Of a stretch of 64,000 nt of DNA, positions 1 to 12,397 are shown one piece after another. The position numbers and the translations under genes were made by a program. Origin of the DNA: Symsagittifera roscoffensis (taxonomy: Eukaryota > Xenacoelomorpha > Acoela > Convolutidae); assembly GCF_963678635.1 (NCBI RefSeq), contig NC_087068.1, positions 1,798,001-1,862,000 of the forward strand. The letters are read 5' to 3'. The notes beneath the pieces were generated by a model, which had not been told where the DNA came from, ran no database searches, and was given only the letters and a program-made list of their open reading frames with translations. Within the stretch, counting starts at the first letter, position 1; each line of letters starts with the position of its first letter.

Positions 1-1340
1 AACCTTCCCCACTTTCTCATCCAAATCGTCCCCCTCGTATTGTGGGCTAATCATCAGGGGGTCCAAGAATATCAACACGTAATTCTCTTTACATTGCGTC
101 ACAACTTCACCGCTGTGATTGCATAATGTAACCAAGCAATGTGAAGCGTGAAGTTTTATTTCGTCATTATCTTCATCTTCGTTTTCGATCAACTCCATCA
201 ACTTTTGTTGGAACTCTTTTTCAATGCATTCGTCACGAGCTTTCTCGACTTTCGGCAACATACTCGCCATCGCTTGTAACCCGTAAACTCTGTCACACTT
301 ATACATGTTGCACTCTATTCTTTTGATGAACTGATCGCAACCGCCGCGCTCGGCGACTTCCGAGGCGACTTCGTCGGGAAGATCTTGCATCAGATTTCCG
401 AGCGCGTTTACAATCTCGACTCCGATTGCCGAATCGTAATTCTCAAGTAGATCCATGAACATTTTCACTCCCCCAAACTTAACACAACTTTCTTTTGCCT
501 CTTTATTAATTTTAATAACCTGGCCAAGCGCCGCCACGCAACTTCGTTTAGTTTCCGAATTCGTCTTCTCTTTGTAGATTCTTTTCATCAAAATTCGAAC
601 GCCACCGTTTTTATAACACTGATCTCTACCGTTTTTTGAACATTCTAGAATATTCTCCAATATTCCGGCCGCCCAATTTCGTTCGGTTTCGTGGTCGTTG
701 GTGTTTATGGTTTCCAAAATGACAATTTCGATGACGGCCGTTTTGACCAACTCGTTGCAGAATTCTTCGTTGTTTCGGCTTTTGTAGAACAGCTCTCGGA
801 GTACGCGAACTCGTGAGTTGGTGCCTCGTTCAGTTTGGCTCAATTTCTCAAGTGTCTGGTCTAGATTCGGTCTGAAAGTAAAATTAAAACCAAAAATTAA
901 AGCTGCTTTCAAAGTTTCATGAACTAAAAAAAATGAAGTTGGCGAAATTGATTACTAACTGACAGACAAGTTTGCGCCTCAAAAAACGAAGTTGTTTCCG
1001 GCAAAATTTTGGGAAAATTCACAAGAATAGCATTTTGGTAAATTTTCGGAAGAAATTGCTGGCAGCGCAGAAACCAATTTTTAAATAGATAACCTCAAAG
1101 GGCGTTTAGAGTTAATGCAAACCTTTTCTTAGCTATGAAGTCCAAAAATATTTTTAAATATTTTTTTTAATATTTTTTTACAAATATTCCAACTCTATTT
1201 TATTGTCAAGATAGAGTATAAATAGTTGGGGGAAAATTCAAATAAAAGTTTTCTCGTTCTAAATCAACCTACCTTGACTCGGGTGCAAAGGGGGAGGGGG
1301 GAGGACTGGATGATCTGCGGCTAGGTCGTCTAAGGGCCAT
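1..1340 (-). CDS. ARM-repeat-like protein, 5' part (exons 1-2), runs off left edge
   Basis: Two exons can be read on the minus strand. Exon 1 is 1340-1273: ATG, 22 codons rich in Arg, Ser and Pro, then a GTAGGT donor. Exon 2 is 871-1, after a CTTTCAG acceptor, and is open for 290 codons to the window edge with no stop. The junction codon is completed exactly (two bases plus one). The protein is helical and repetitive, with phrases of the form GGVxxLM and VNALGNLMQ about 40 residues apart, as in armadillo/HEAT-type folds. An acidic loop (ENEDEDNDE) lies near the visible end. I do not recognise the family; UNC-45-, SARM- and importin-like proteins were considered and none was convincing. The 401-bp intron is AT-rich. 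Exon GC is clearly above that of the flanking DNA, which supports real coding sequence. Confidence 0.78.
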
Positions 1341-3099
1341 TACTATGATGCCAGTTGAAAAAGTTAGTCTTCTCAAAACAAGCAACAACTTTTAACTTTC
1401 ATCGGTTTAATCTGAACAGTTGCTATATATTGCTAAAATAAATTCTGTGATCCGTAAACAGCTAAACAGCATATTGCAAATTTAAGTAGAGCAAAGCCAA
1501 GATTTCTCAATCTACTTGTGAAGTAGTGCACGACAGGATAAAAAACATAAAAACTATAAAAATTATAAGTAAATTACAAGCAGTTGATAATTTGCTCTCA
1601 AAAATTTTTTTGTAAAATTTATATAATAGGTTTTAGTAGTGAGTAGATTTAGCAAAAAGGGAAACTGAAAAAAAAACACTAAAAAAGAGCGAATTCAAGC
1701 TAATTTTTCTTGTCACACTGCTACTGCCCTTATCATAAGAAAGCGTGAATATTGCTACTTTCGTACTTTAGGAAACTTGAAGTAAGTTTTTGTTACAAAC
1801 ATTGATAAAAGTTTCTAAATAATTTTAAAAAATTTTTGACAATCTTCCCCAATGTACTTCATGATAACAAATTACACCCCTTGTATACCACCATTTACTT
1901 TAGTCCTATAATACAAATGGAGTATCTTCGACAGGACTGTTAATGCCAACTGATAGCGCCTCTGCGATTCGCAGGAACCACATTAATATTATTTCGCCAT
2001 TAATATCCCGACAACTTTGGGTTTTTTCCAACTGGATTTGTTCCTTGCTTATGCTGCGCGTAAAAAATTGAGATTTTTCCGCATTAAACATCCCGAATTA
2101 GACAAACAAAAGTATTTTTTTTTGCGCTGACATTTGAAGGAAGTACCAAAAATTTTAGGTGGTTTTTTTCTTTGACTTTGTAGATAAATATCGCAAAAGA
2201 TTTTCTGCATCATTAGAATAGTGTTTACGTCCTACACTCAAAACCTAATAAAAAAATTTTGCCAACAATTTTTTCCCCAAAGTTAACTAAACTTTAAACT
2301 TTTCATGTTGGCCACAACTACTACCCGATATATTTATGGATGTTAACACCTCAGCGGCGACTTACTACAACTCTATACTCGTATTGGTTTGAGGCAAGCT
2401 AGTGGGTTTTATTACATAACTAGACACTTGAAATATCAAATTGTAGTTTATATAGCACTGAACTGTGGGAAAAAATTTCATAACATTCGGAATATTTTTT
2501 CGAAGTTAACGCCATTTTTGAACGGTCATCTATTTTTAAATCAAAAATGACTTTAAAGGGCCGTCAGATTAGTCAAGTTTTCCGCTTAGTTAATCATGCT
2601 TGTTAAACTCCAGCTCAAAGCAAACCCATTGCTCAGATGAAATAAAAACTGTACCGCTAAACTGGCTTCTTAGGAAAAATTGATTTGGCTTGAAAACAAA
2701 ATGAAGCACGAAACTTCCCTCACTTGATTCAAAAAGCGGCAGAAATAATTATTCAAAGTACAATCAACCATATATTAGTCTTTCGGTGACAGTCGAAACA
2801 AAAAGAGCAAAACTGTGTCATTATTATAACCCATCTAAAACAATTATTAATTTATAATTCAGAGAAAATAGGTTATTTCTACGAGTAACTCCCAAAAATT
2901 CCCATAAAGTCACAAAAATGATTGGGCGCGTGGTTAGAGTATTGGCATCTCTTCTTAAAATTTCATTTTGCTTTCGGCGTTTTATTTAAGATCAATTTTT
3001 GCTTGATATTTTCCACAAGTTTCGCTATTACATGTTTCATCGCAATGAATAACAGCCCAGAACAAACAATGTTGCGATTTTCGAAAAACTGAACGCCCA
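1341..3099. other. AT-rich noncoding stretch
   Basis: This is upstream of the ARM-repeat gene and should contain its promoter and 5' UTR. I see no convincing coding sequence, repeat or named motif. The short open frames are AT-rich and look random. Confidence 0.5.
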
Positions 3100-3344
3100 A
3101 AGTTATGAGCCTCAGTTTTGTGTTCACACTATTTGAGTTATGAGCCTCAGTTTCGTGTTCACACTATTTGTTTTGTGTTCGCACAGTGTCCTTTGTGTTC
3201 ACACAGTCTCCTCAGTTTTGTGTCCTCAGTTTTGAGTTAACACAGAGTTATGAGCCTCAGTTTTGTGTTCTCACTATTTGAGTTATGAGCCTCAGTTTTG
3301 TGTTCACACTATTTGAGTTAGGAGCCTCAGTTTTGTGTTCACAC
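3100..3344. repeat. 35-bp minisatellite
   Basis: A tandem repeat with unit GAGTTATGAGCCTCAG followed by TTTTGTGTTCACACTATTT. There are about five recognisable units plus degenerate half units in which only TTTGTGTTCACACAG is kept. Single-base variants such as TTTCGTG and GGAGCC distinguish the units. Confidence 0.9.
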
Positions 3345-3354
3345 AGCCCGCATT

Positions 3355-3790
3355 GGCAAAAATAAGATTGCAATCGATTATAATAGATTTTTATACAGAT
3401 TTTCTTCTCGTTAAAAATCGATTGTATGTAACCCAATTAGACACTAAGATGGATAATATAAAGATTTTATACAATTCAGAAAAATCAATTTTATAGTCTA
3501 GAAAATGGATTTTTTTGGGGTACAAAATCTGTATAGAATCTGTATAAAATCGATTATAATCGATTGTAATGCATTTTCTAAGTTCTAAGGGCCCAAAAAA
3601 AATCGATTTTAAAGTCTAGATAATGGATTTTTTTGTGGTATAAAATCTGAATAGTATCAGTACAGAATCCGTATAAAATTGATTATAATCCATTTTAATT
3701 CATTTTCTAAGGACCCAAAAAAATCGATATTGTCTAAAAAATGGATTATATTGTCTAAAAAATTGATTTTTTTCTACTCTTAGTAGCATG
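3355..3790. repeat. AATCGATT/TATAATCGATT-rich dispersed repeat
   Basis: A block of short, self-complementary phrases (AAATCGATTATAATCGATT, ATGGATTTTTTTGGG, CTGTATAAAATC) repeated several times in direct and inverted orientation. Similar blocks occur near 24.36-24.65 kb, at 59.72-59.94 kb and inside each unit of the right-edge tandem array. It looks like decayed copies of one noncoding element, probably a MITE. Confidence 0.6.
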
Positions 3791-4529
3791 CTTTTTTCCA
3801 GTTGTTTCTTCAATTTCATCCCCTCCATCCCCAGTCTAACACCATAAATATTTTTCCGAAACCACAATAAATTAACAACAAAGAAGCCTATATTCTGCGT
3901 TGAACAAAAAAACTATCAGTGTTGATTTTAAATACGAGCTATCAGTTTTGGTTTTTTTGGGAAACAATTCATCGTTTTTCCAGTTTTTTCTTCGATTTCA
4001 TCCCCCCCACAACAACTACCAACTCACGCACAATCAATATCGAGCAGCAAAAACTAGAACTCCTCCATACAAAGGCTAGAGTTTGCCCAAAAAATAAGTA
4101 GATACGTAGCTTTTCCATTTTCGGGGGAAAAAATCATTTTTTGCCGTTTTTTCTTCGATTTCATACCCTCCATCCCCAGCCTAACACCATGGATATAGTT
4201 CTGAATGCACATTAAATGAACAACAGAGAAGCCTATATTCTGCTTTTAGCAAAAAACTAATAGTTTTGGTTTTATTTAGACGGTTTTATGTTGTTTTTAT
4301 CGATTTTGGTCTTTTCAAAAAAACTTAAGAAAACTAAATAATTTTTGTTCAAATAAAAATATCGACTCCTTGACTTACAATTGAAAGAAACTTACGGTTC
4401 AGAATCGACCTGGCTCGGAGGCTTCTCTAACCGCTGTTGCTGTTAGCGGGACAATAATCTGGGCTTAGTTATAGTAAAGAGAAGGGACTGTTGTTTGTAG
4501 CAGCAGGCTGGGTGAATTGCAAAACATTC

Positions 4530-4700
4530 AGTACGCTTGGTGTTCCGACTTTCGTAACGAAAGTAACGAAATATTTGTGCTCGCGCTGGTTTTTTTTTCG
4601 TTAAAATTCGACCTTTTAACTGGCATTTTTGACACATTTTTAAAAATATTATTCAAAAGGTATTGTTGCCCTGAGCTTGAATGTAGAAAAATATATATCA
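4530..4700 (+). repeat. Fragment of dispersed repeat family R1
   Basis: It shares phrases such as TAACGAAATATTTGTGCTCG and TTCAAAAGGTATTGTTG with the better-preserved copies at 27.0-28.9 kb. I see nothing else supportable between 3.8 and 6.0 kb. Confidence 0.55.
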
Positions 4701-6099
4701 TCTTGATACTTTTCAGAATGAGAGTTGTTCATCAGAGACAAAAAAGGCAAACCAGTTCACATTGCTCAAACACTTTTAAAAAGACCTATACTTTAGAAAT
4801 TTTTCACCAAATCGAGATGGGGCATTATGAGAAAAACTTGGCGGAGGTGTTGTATTTCCTATTCGTTCAAATTTGCCCACAAAAAAAATAATTTAATATC
4901 AGGAAAACCATGCTCAATTTGTCACCATTTAAACTCAAATAAATGGGTTTTTTGGTTATTGTTATTTACAAAACTCCAACTTCGGGAATGTATCAACTTT
5001 TTGTGCTTCTACATAATCATCTGATGAAGTTTTCAAAATCACGAATCGAAAAATGATACTGTGCGGGAACTTCAACATAAACGTGAGTGATAAAACAACA
5101 ACACAAAAAAAAATTAAAAGACTTTTTTCTAAATTCAAATTGGCAGCTTATTGATTGAAATCAAGCAACTAGACAACCGCAGACAAAATCTAAAACTATT
5201 GATCTATTCTTTCCAAAATTTTCAGTTCAATTTATTGTAAAATAAACGCGTTTATCTGATCATTTTATTATTGTATACTTTACTTCAAACATATTTAGTA
5301 CTAGTAATGGGTCACAGATTTTTAGTCAGAGAAAAAAAAATTTCATTGTCCAACTAATGAACTTAACAAAACATTAAGTGCCCAGATTTCAATTAACTAT
5401 AATTCCAACAACTGAACCCGACTGCTAGAGAAGTTTTGAAGTTATCAATAGACTGAGAGCCAAAAAGTGAGCGCCAAAAAAATTAGCGCTAAAAAATAAT
5501 AATAAACAAAAGACAACGTTTCCTTCGGAACAGAGAGAAGAAAGGTACAGACAAATACGTAATTAAGTGAAGCATGCGACCACGAAAACGAAACAATTTT
5601 ATCATGACAAAAAAGGAGAACATCATAAACAAAAACAAACCCTTTTTTAAAATAATCGATGATATCAAAGGAGAAAAAGACGAACATGACGCCTGACCTC
5701 AATGGTAACGATTTAATTGATTTTTTGTTAAGTAGTCGAAAATCTGATAAATATTTCTATCAGACGTCTTAGTCTCTCATATGTGAAGCTAGTTACAGAA
5801 CAACAACAACAGACACTAAACTATTTTAAGTGATAAAATAGTTTAAAAACACTAAACCTTCAACCTATTATCTTTTCACTCAACTAACAAATCGATGCTT
5901 TAAGGAATAGTGATTCCCCAAAAATAGTAAAAACAAAGCTACAATTTTGCTACTTTTCAAAGCAGTAAAAAAACTGAATGCACAAACTACAGACCAAAAC
6001 CCTTGCTATCTGAGTTGTGTAAAATTATAGGAAAAAATTTAAACAAAAGGTTAATCAATTATTATGTGCAAAAACCAATTCGAATACCTAAACAAAAAA

Positions 6100-7085
6100 A
6101 CAATAGTTGACTCTGTATCGAAGGTTGTAGATATCATGAGAGAAACAATGGCCAGTATAACAGGATCTGTTAGTGTTCTAATTGTTCTCTAAAAAGCGTT
6201 CGATACTGTTTTGCAGAATTTCTTGTGGACAAATGCTATGAAAACGGGCTGAGAGTATCAGTGCAGTGTTAGAAGTATTGAAATACTACTTGACAGACAG
6301 AAACTAATTAGTGAGGGTTGTAGAAAAAAGTTTGAAACTGAATTGATTGACTAGGGAGTTCCGCGGGGGTCAGTTTTGGGACCATTTTTTCTTTTTGTTT
6401 ATAAATGACTTGCCCGATGTATGTCAACACTGTTAGTTGATCTTGTATAGTCAACTTTCTCCTAACTTAGAATACACGAACACAACACTTGAAGATGTGT
6501 GTAGTTGGTTAGATGAAAATAAACTTATCTTAAACGGAATAACTCAAAATATGTGAAGATCTCGCAAGCATAGAAGGATCTCGATTTAGTGCTAAGAGGT
6601 CATGAGTTTGAAACGAAAAGAGACAAAAAACTTGGTCATAATTTTGGATCACAAATAACCTACAAACTGCATTTACAAAAGGCAAAACAAAATCATCTAA
6701 CAGGAAGGATGTATCAATTTAGATGTTTTTTTTTAATATCTTATATTTTCTTAAATAAGCTTATGTTGAACCAGTATTGCAGTATGGAGTGTAACTATAC
6801 AGCACGTCTGCGTCTGCAACAACTGATTTCAAAATGATAGACTGGTTACAAATAAAAGACTTCGAATATGATTCTCGAAGCAAAAATCTGAAGAGTGCGC
6901 AAGATACGAATTTGACACAGCTTTATTCTGCTAAAGAATTTTATGTAATTGTGTTGACTAAATTGCCCAGTAAAATTTTAATAAAAAGATTTACAAGTGA
7001 AAAGTTGAACCAAAGCATATCAAGTGTTGTTGAAATCTATAGAACATTCAATGAAGTAAGTCGGATTCGAAAGTTGCAATCCTGA
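6100..7085 (+). pseudogene. Decayed LINE (non-LTR retrotransposon) reverse transcriptase
   Basis: The plus strand shows ordered RT landmarks across several frames: KAFDTV near 6195 (catalytic palm Asp region), a degenerate GVPRGSVLGP-like segment followed by FINDLPDV near 6355-6420, WLDENKLILNG near 6505-6540, an HLQKAK segment near 6670 and a C-terminal region to about 7085. Many stops and frameshifts interrupt it and no catalytic YADD box survives. Order and spacing match the fingers-palm-thumb of Jockey/CR1-like LINEs, as in the better copy at 12.4-14.4 kb. No 5' endonuclease part is visible. Confidence 0.7.
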
Positions 7086-7509
7086 AAAATACAAGTTGAT
7101 CGAAGGAAAAAAAGCTGGTCAACAGAACACTATTGAAAAAGTTAATTTCTTGGGACAAGTCATTTATAAAAAGTTTCGCTGATTTTGTTGAAGTACATTT
7201 GAAAAACTATCAGCTTGAATTCAGATAGTTGTATGTACTAGGTAACAACGAGTTTGGTAATTTTTTAAATAGGTTAAATATTAGATATAGACAAAATTTA
7301 ATTAAAAAGATAAAATTGTGGGGCGTTAAAAATGAACAGAAAAAAATCAGTTTTTTTGTCTCATATTTTTTATAGACAAGTAATGAGGATTGACTTCAGA
7401 ACTATCACTCGGCAGGCAGCAATGAATAAGTAATATTTAAGGAGAAGTAATGTTTGTACTTAACACTCGAAGACAAGTTTGTTGATTACCTAATATATTG
7501 TTTTCGTAA

Positions 7510-7860
7510 GGTTATGGCGGCTTGAAGGTTGCCATTGTAGCCAAGCCAATTTGGGACAAACGCGCGAATTAGGTTTTGCGCTATCATTTTGTATGCGGGG
7601 ATTTAACCTAATCCGTCTTAGAAATCGTACAAAATTGGTCAAAGGAAGGATATTTGCCATAATTGATTGGTTACTAGAAGCGAAATCTATCTATTTGTAT
7701 ATGGCGTGCAGGGTAATGAGTTTCACAAAAAATCTGAAAATAAAAAAATGCATTTTGTTTTATTACATTTAACATTTTAATGTAATTTCTGTTCCATGTT
7801 ATTTCTGCTTAAAAAGCATTCGGAGCATTCAGTGCTTCGCCGCGATTCGAGCAGTCTGGT
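7510..7860 (+). repeat. Dispersed repeat family R1 copy
   Basis: It is alignable by eye with the copies at 27.2-28.9 kb: CCAATTTGGGACAA near the left end, TCCGTCTTAGAAATCGT in the middle, GTTACTAGAAGCGAAATC, then the terminal phrase GATTCGAGCAGTCTGGTT. The short open frame across it has no counterpart in the other copies, so it is unlikely to be coding. Confidence 0.65.
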
Positions 7861-8159
7861 TTCTTTTTCAAATTTATTCATAAATGACATTCCATAGAAA
7901 ACTTTTCCTCCGTTTTTTTCCGGTTGAACTTGATATCTCTTTACTCAAAGGCTGTAATTTTTAACATTTTGAACTTGAGATTTTTTCGGAAAATAGTTAG
8001 GTTCAAGAAAAGTGTTGAAATTATTACCTTAACCTCAGTATAACTTGGAAACATTTAAAGTAATTTGAGTACTGATCATAGACGAGTTAGAAGGTTTTCA
8101 TAGGCAATAATACATCTAATTTTTAAATCCCGCTGTAAGCTTAAATCTTTGACTTTTTC

Positions 8160-8496
<337 letters not shown>

Positions 8497-9033
8497 TCAA
8501 GCGTTTCAATTTCAACAGAATTGATGGCATCTTTAAAAAGGTTTATAATACGGTTAAGGGACTCATTAGCAAGAAGGCCACAATCCAGTTTTTTGCTTCC
8601 AGAAACAGTAATTTAACTTGTCGCTACCCTTCGAGATGTCCCTTAACGCATAAAACTTATGACTCCAAGGATCTGTCTATCAGCCTCAAAAATAATCCTA
8701 TCTTCTTGCTAATGCTCTTTGGATTTTAGTATGAAAATCATAGCAATCCAAACCCTCTAAACTTTCAATTTTACTGTTTGTGAATCCAAATTTTTGCGTT
8801 TTAGCCAGTTCTTAACACTGAGCAGATCTTGCAAAGGAAAAATAAAGGGATTGTGTAAAATAATAGCTTTTTTGGCCAAAAAATTTCCCACGCCATTCGC
8901 AAAAACGGTTTATATTTAAATATACGACCTCTTACTCACTACTTATTTTGCTGAACGTTATCAGTTTGAATAACCTTGCATGAAAAATGACCATTTTCTA
9001 GAGTATTAGTTCATCTAGGTACCTCACCAACTC

Positions 9034-9120
9034 CCAGTCATTTCCGTCCCAAAAACAGTCAGTTCCTGAAATGACTGCTAAAGGCAAAAATGACTGGGTT
9101 TTTGGGGGCGGAAATGACTG
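9034..9120. repeat. Short inverted repeat (hairpin)
   Basis: CCCAGTCATTTCCG...CCCAAAAAC on the left is complementary to GTTTTTGGG...CGGAAATGACTGGG on the right, with about 30-bp arms and a short spacer. The related phrases CAGTCAGTTCC and GAAATGACTG lie in the spacer. It may be a small foldback element. Confidence 0.75.
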
Positions 9121-9143
9121 GGCGGGAATGTCTGGTCACGACC

Positions 9144-9410
9144 TTACCTTACTGTAGACGTTTTTTTCCCCAAAATAAACGTCTTTTGAATGCCACAACG
9201 TGCTATAAGATTAAAAAATGGCTGATTCGTAGAAAATATTAAAAATCGCTGTCCTGGAGCTTTGAGTAGTACGTTCATTTCAGGCGCGACGGATACAGAA
9301 TCAGATGAATTTACTTGTTCTGTATCTGGATCCAATTGAGAAATAGAATCATAACTAAAAGAAGTGCCAACATTTCCTTGTTTGCACCAAATAAATGGAC
9401 AAATATTGTC
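9144..9410 (-). pseudogene. Unidentified coding-like fragment
   Basis: The minus strand is open for about 85 codons before a stop at 9144-9146. The protein has mixed, non-repetitive composition, starting with two nearby cysteines (CPFIWC) followed by an acidic, Ser-rich stretch and a hydrophobic end. It is preceded by a TGA and has no clear start. I do not recognise it. It could be an exon or a transposon scrap. Confidence 0.3.
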
Positions 9411-9589
9411 TTCTCATTTGTGACATTGCTTCGGCGTTGCTAGGTAAGTAAGAAGACTAGACATTATGACGAAATGTCATTAAGACGATAAATGAGAGTC
9501 GATACATGTAATTTAAACTTTGAATTATTCATGTAAATTCAAATTTGAGCAATTCGATTCTCAGAAATACATTCGGATTCTCAGAAACA

Positions 9590-12156
9590 CAATGGTGTTC
9601 TCCCGAACGATTCTAATTTGTATTTATAAATTTTTATAAATAACTTTGTAACTAGATATCGTTTGGAAACAATTTATTATTTATTATTATTATATATTAT
9701 AATTTTTCGAGCAATTTTAATTTTCATTATTTCGTATTTCATTATTTCAATTATTTTCATTGTAAGAGAAGGTCTGTATAGCGTTAAATCATGCAAATTC
9801 AATCTTCAGCTCAACCATATTTTGTTGCTAATTGATTCGGCCACGTATCGACCTTCGGCGCAATCTGTCACTTCAGTTGCCCTCTAGCACACAAATCTTG
9901 CTAAATTTCGAAACATTAAGTTGATTATACTTTTGAAAAATTACTGTTACTGATTCAGGTGTTCAACATCAACAGTTTGTTTCCTGGTTCGTATAAGTTG
10001 CTTTATAGAAATTAAAACGACCATGAACTCAGAACTTTTTGTCCTGGTGTTTGTTGAACTTATGCAATCCACTCTTTTACAGCAGCGTGCATTTGATAAA
10101 ACAAGCACCAATTTTTACTTGTAGTCTTCATATCAATTGCTATGTTTAGTTATTAAGAAAACTTTATTTTAAATTATTATAGGAAAAAACTCATTATTTT
10201 ATTTTTCGAACTAATAAACTATATTAGAATGTTTATGAGCACTTGTGTGTTTCACTTAATCCAAGGCATGATATGGCTTTGTTGATATGGCATTTCTGAT
10301 GTTGAGTGAGGTAGCATGTCTNNNNNNNNNNNNNNNNNNNNNNNNNNNNNNNNNNNNNNNNNNNNNNNNNNNNNNNNNNNNNNNNNNNNNNNNNNNNNNN
10401 NNNNNNNNNNNNNNNNNNNNNNNNNNNNNNNNNNNNNNNNNNNNNNNNNNNNNNNNNNNNNNNNNNNNNNNNNNNNNNNNNNNNNNNNNNNNNNNNNNNN
10501 NNNNNNNNNNNNNNNNNNNNNTTCGGCGGTCAATTTAATCTTTTTGTCACTGGATTTCACAAGCACATTTATAATTGTTGCACCATGTGTCGGACCCGTT
10601 TTTTCATTCCCTGTTTACATCTAGTGTAAAAAAATCTATCCCCCGTCGATTTTGAGTACATTTTACTTTAATTTAAAAATAAGACAACAAATTATATCGG
10701 CAAACAAGGACAAATAACACCGCTCAACTTTTCCACAAAAGAGACCTCAATCTCCTCTTTTATCCCCCTTTTTCCGCTAATGAGTCAAGCATAATGAGTC
10801 AAGCCCCCATCCCCTTTGGCATTCAAGACAATTGTCTTAATTGCTGAGTGGAATTGTAACATGGAGGGACTTGTCTCACTTAAATCAATAATCGAGCATC
10901 AAAAATTACCTCGTCGAAAAAAAATATGCGGAAACAACGCAATAAACTATTTTTTCATGGTTTAAAATGTAAAGAAAACCAGGCGATACCCATACTTTTT
11001 CAACAAACCATATCTTCTAGTGTACCACAAACTTACCTCAAATTCTGACATAATTGTCCCAACTGCTGAAATAGAGGGGTCAATTACGTCAATCTTTCTT
11101 GACAAAAAAGAACATTATTATGATTCTGAGCTAATTTTTCAGTCAAACAAAAATATCAGTTTGAGCAATTGTCAAAACTGAATTAGGTTTTGTGTGATCT
11201 GTTGACAGTAACAAAAGAGGTATTATCAGCAGCTAAGCAGCTAAAAACCTAACAATTATAAAGCCGAAAAAGATTTTCGACGTTGTGCATAATCTTATAT
11301 TGGTCGATTGAAGTAGAGGCTTCTCGTTATATCAAAATTTAGCTCTAAAAATAGACCGCCGTCGATGAGTTTGCGCAAGTAAAAAGTTATCACCTACGAG
11401 CTGGAGAGCGGTTAATCCTAGCAAGACATGCTACCTCACTCAACATCAGAAATGCCATATCAACAAAGCCATATCATGCCTTGGATTAAGTGAAACACAC
11501 AAGTGCTCATAAACATTCTAATATAGTTTATTAGTTCGAAAAATAAAATAATGAGTTTTTTCCTATAATAATTTAAAATAAAGTTTTCTTAATAACTAAA
11601 CATAGCAATTGATATGAAGACTACAAGTAAAAATTGGTGCTTGTTTTATCAAATGCACGCTGCTGTAAAAGAGTGGATTGCATAAGTTCAACAAACACCA
11701 GGACAAAAAGTTCTGAGTTCATGGTCGTTTTAATTTCTATAAAGCAACTTATACGAACCAGGAAACAAACTGTTGATGTTGAACACCTGAATCAGTAACA
11801 GTAATTTTTCAAAAGTATAATCAACTTAATGTTTCGAAATTTAGCAAGATTTGTGTGCTAGAGGGCAACTGAAGTGACAGATTGCGCCGAAGGTCGATAC
11901 GTGGCCGAATCAATTAGCAACAAAATATGGTTGAGCTGAAGATTGAATTTGCATGATTTAACGCTATACAGACCTTCTCTTACAATGAAAATAATTGAAA
12001 TAATGAAATACGAAATAATGAAAATTAAAATTGCTCGAAAAATTATAATATATAATAATAATAAATAATAAACTGTTTCCAAACGATATCTAGTTACAAA
12101 GTTATTTATAAAAATTTTTAAATACAAATTAGAATCGTTCGGGAGAACACCATTAG
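9590..12156. repeat. 2.5-kb near-perfect palindrome (inverted repeat with ~730-bp arms)
   Basis: The left arm (about 9592 to the gap at 10322) is the reverse complement of the right arm (about 11425-12154). Arms begin outermost with AATGGTGTTCTCCCGAACG. I see only a few single-base differences, for example an A/G in the GGAAACA phrase near 9670 and an A/T near 9634. The ~900-bp spacer after the gap is unrelated to the arms. Part of the spacer (10.72-10.90 kb) matches 17.79-17.96 kb in inverted orientation. Both arms contain the same ~75-codon hydrophobic frame, which has no recognisable domain. It is either a foldback/large-TIR element or an assembly artefact. Confidence 0.85.
10322..10521. 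other. Assembly gap (200 N)
   Basis: A run of exactly 200 N, which suggests a placeholder of unknown true length. It lies at the inner end of the left palindrome arm. Confidence 0.99.
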
Positions 12157-12397
12157 GCCAACAAAGCCCGTTTTCAGGTGTCTCATTAAGCGGAGAACAA
12201 AAAAAAGTACTTGAATTCTTTAATCCAATGCAATTGATTTTCTACCGGTAACCATTTTTTAAACGTAAAACCTCTTTATTCGCACCCACATTTAAACCAT
12301 TCTCTATAAAAAAAATTAATTTAGTTTTTCCAGGTAGTCTTTTCTACCCATAACTTAGAAACCAACAGAAACAAGTTCTACTTATTGATCAAAAAAA

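Noticed and set aside
10252-10624. Open frames crossing the 10.3-kb gap
   Set aside because: They consist mostly of unknown bases and exist only because N does not create stops; the same applies at 47448-47750.
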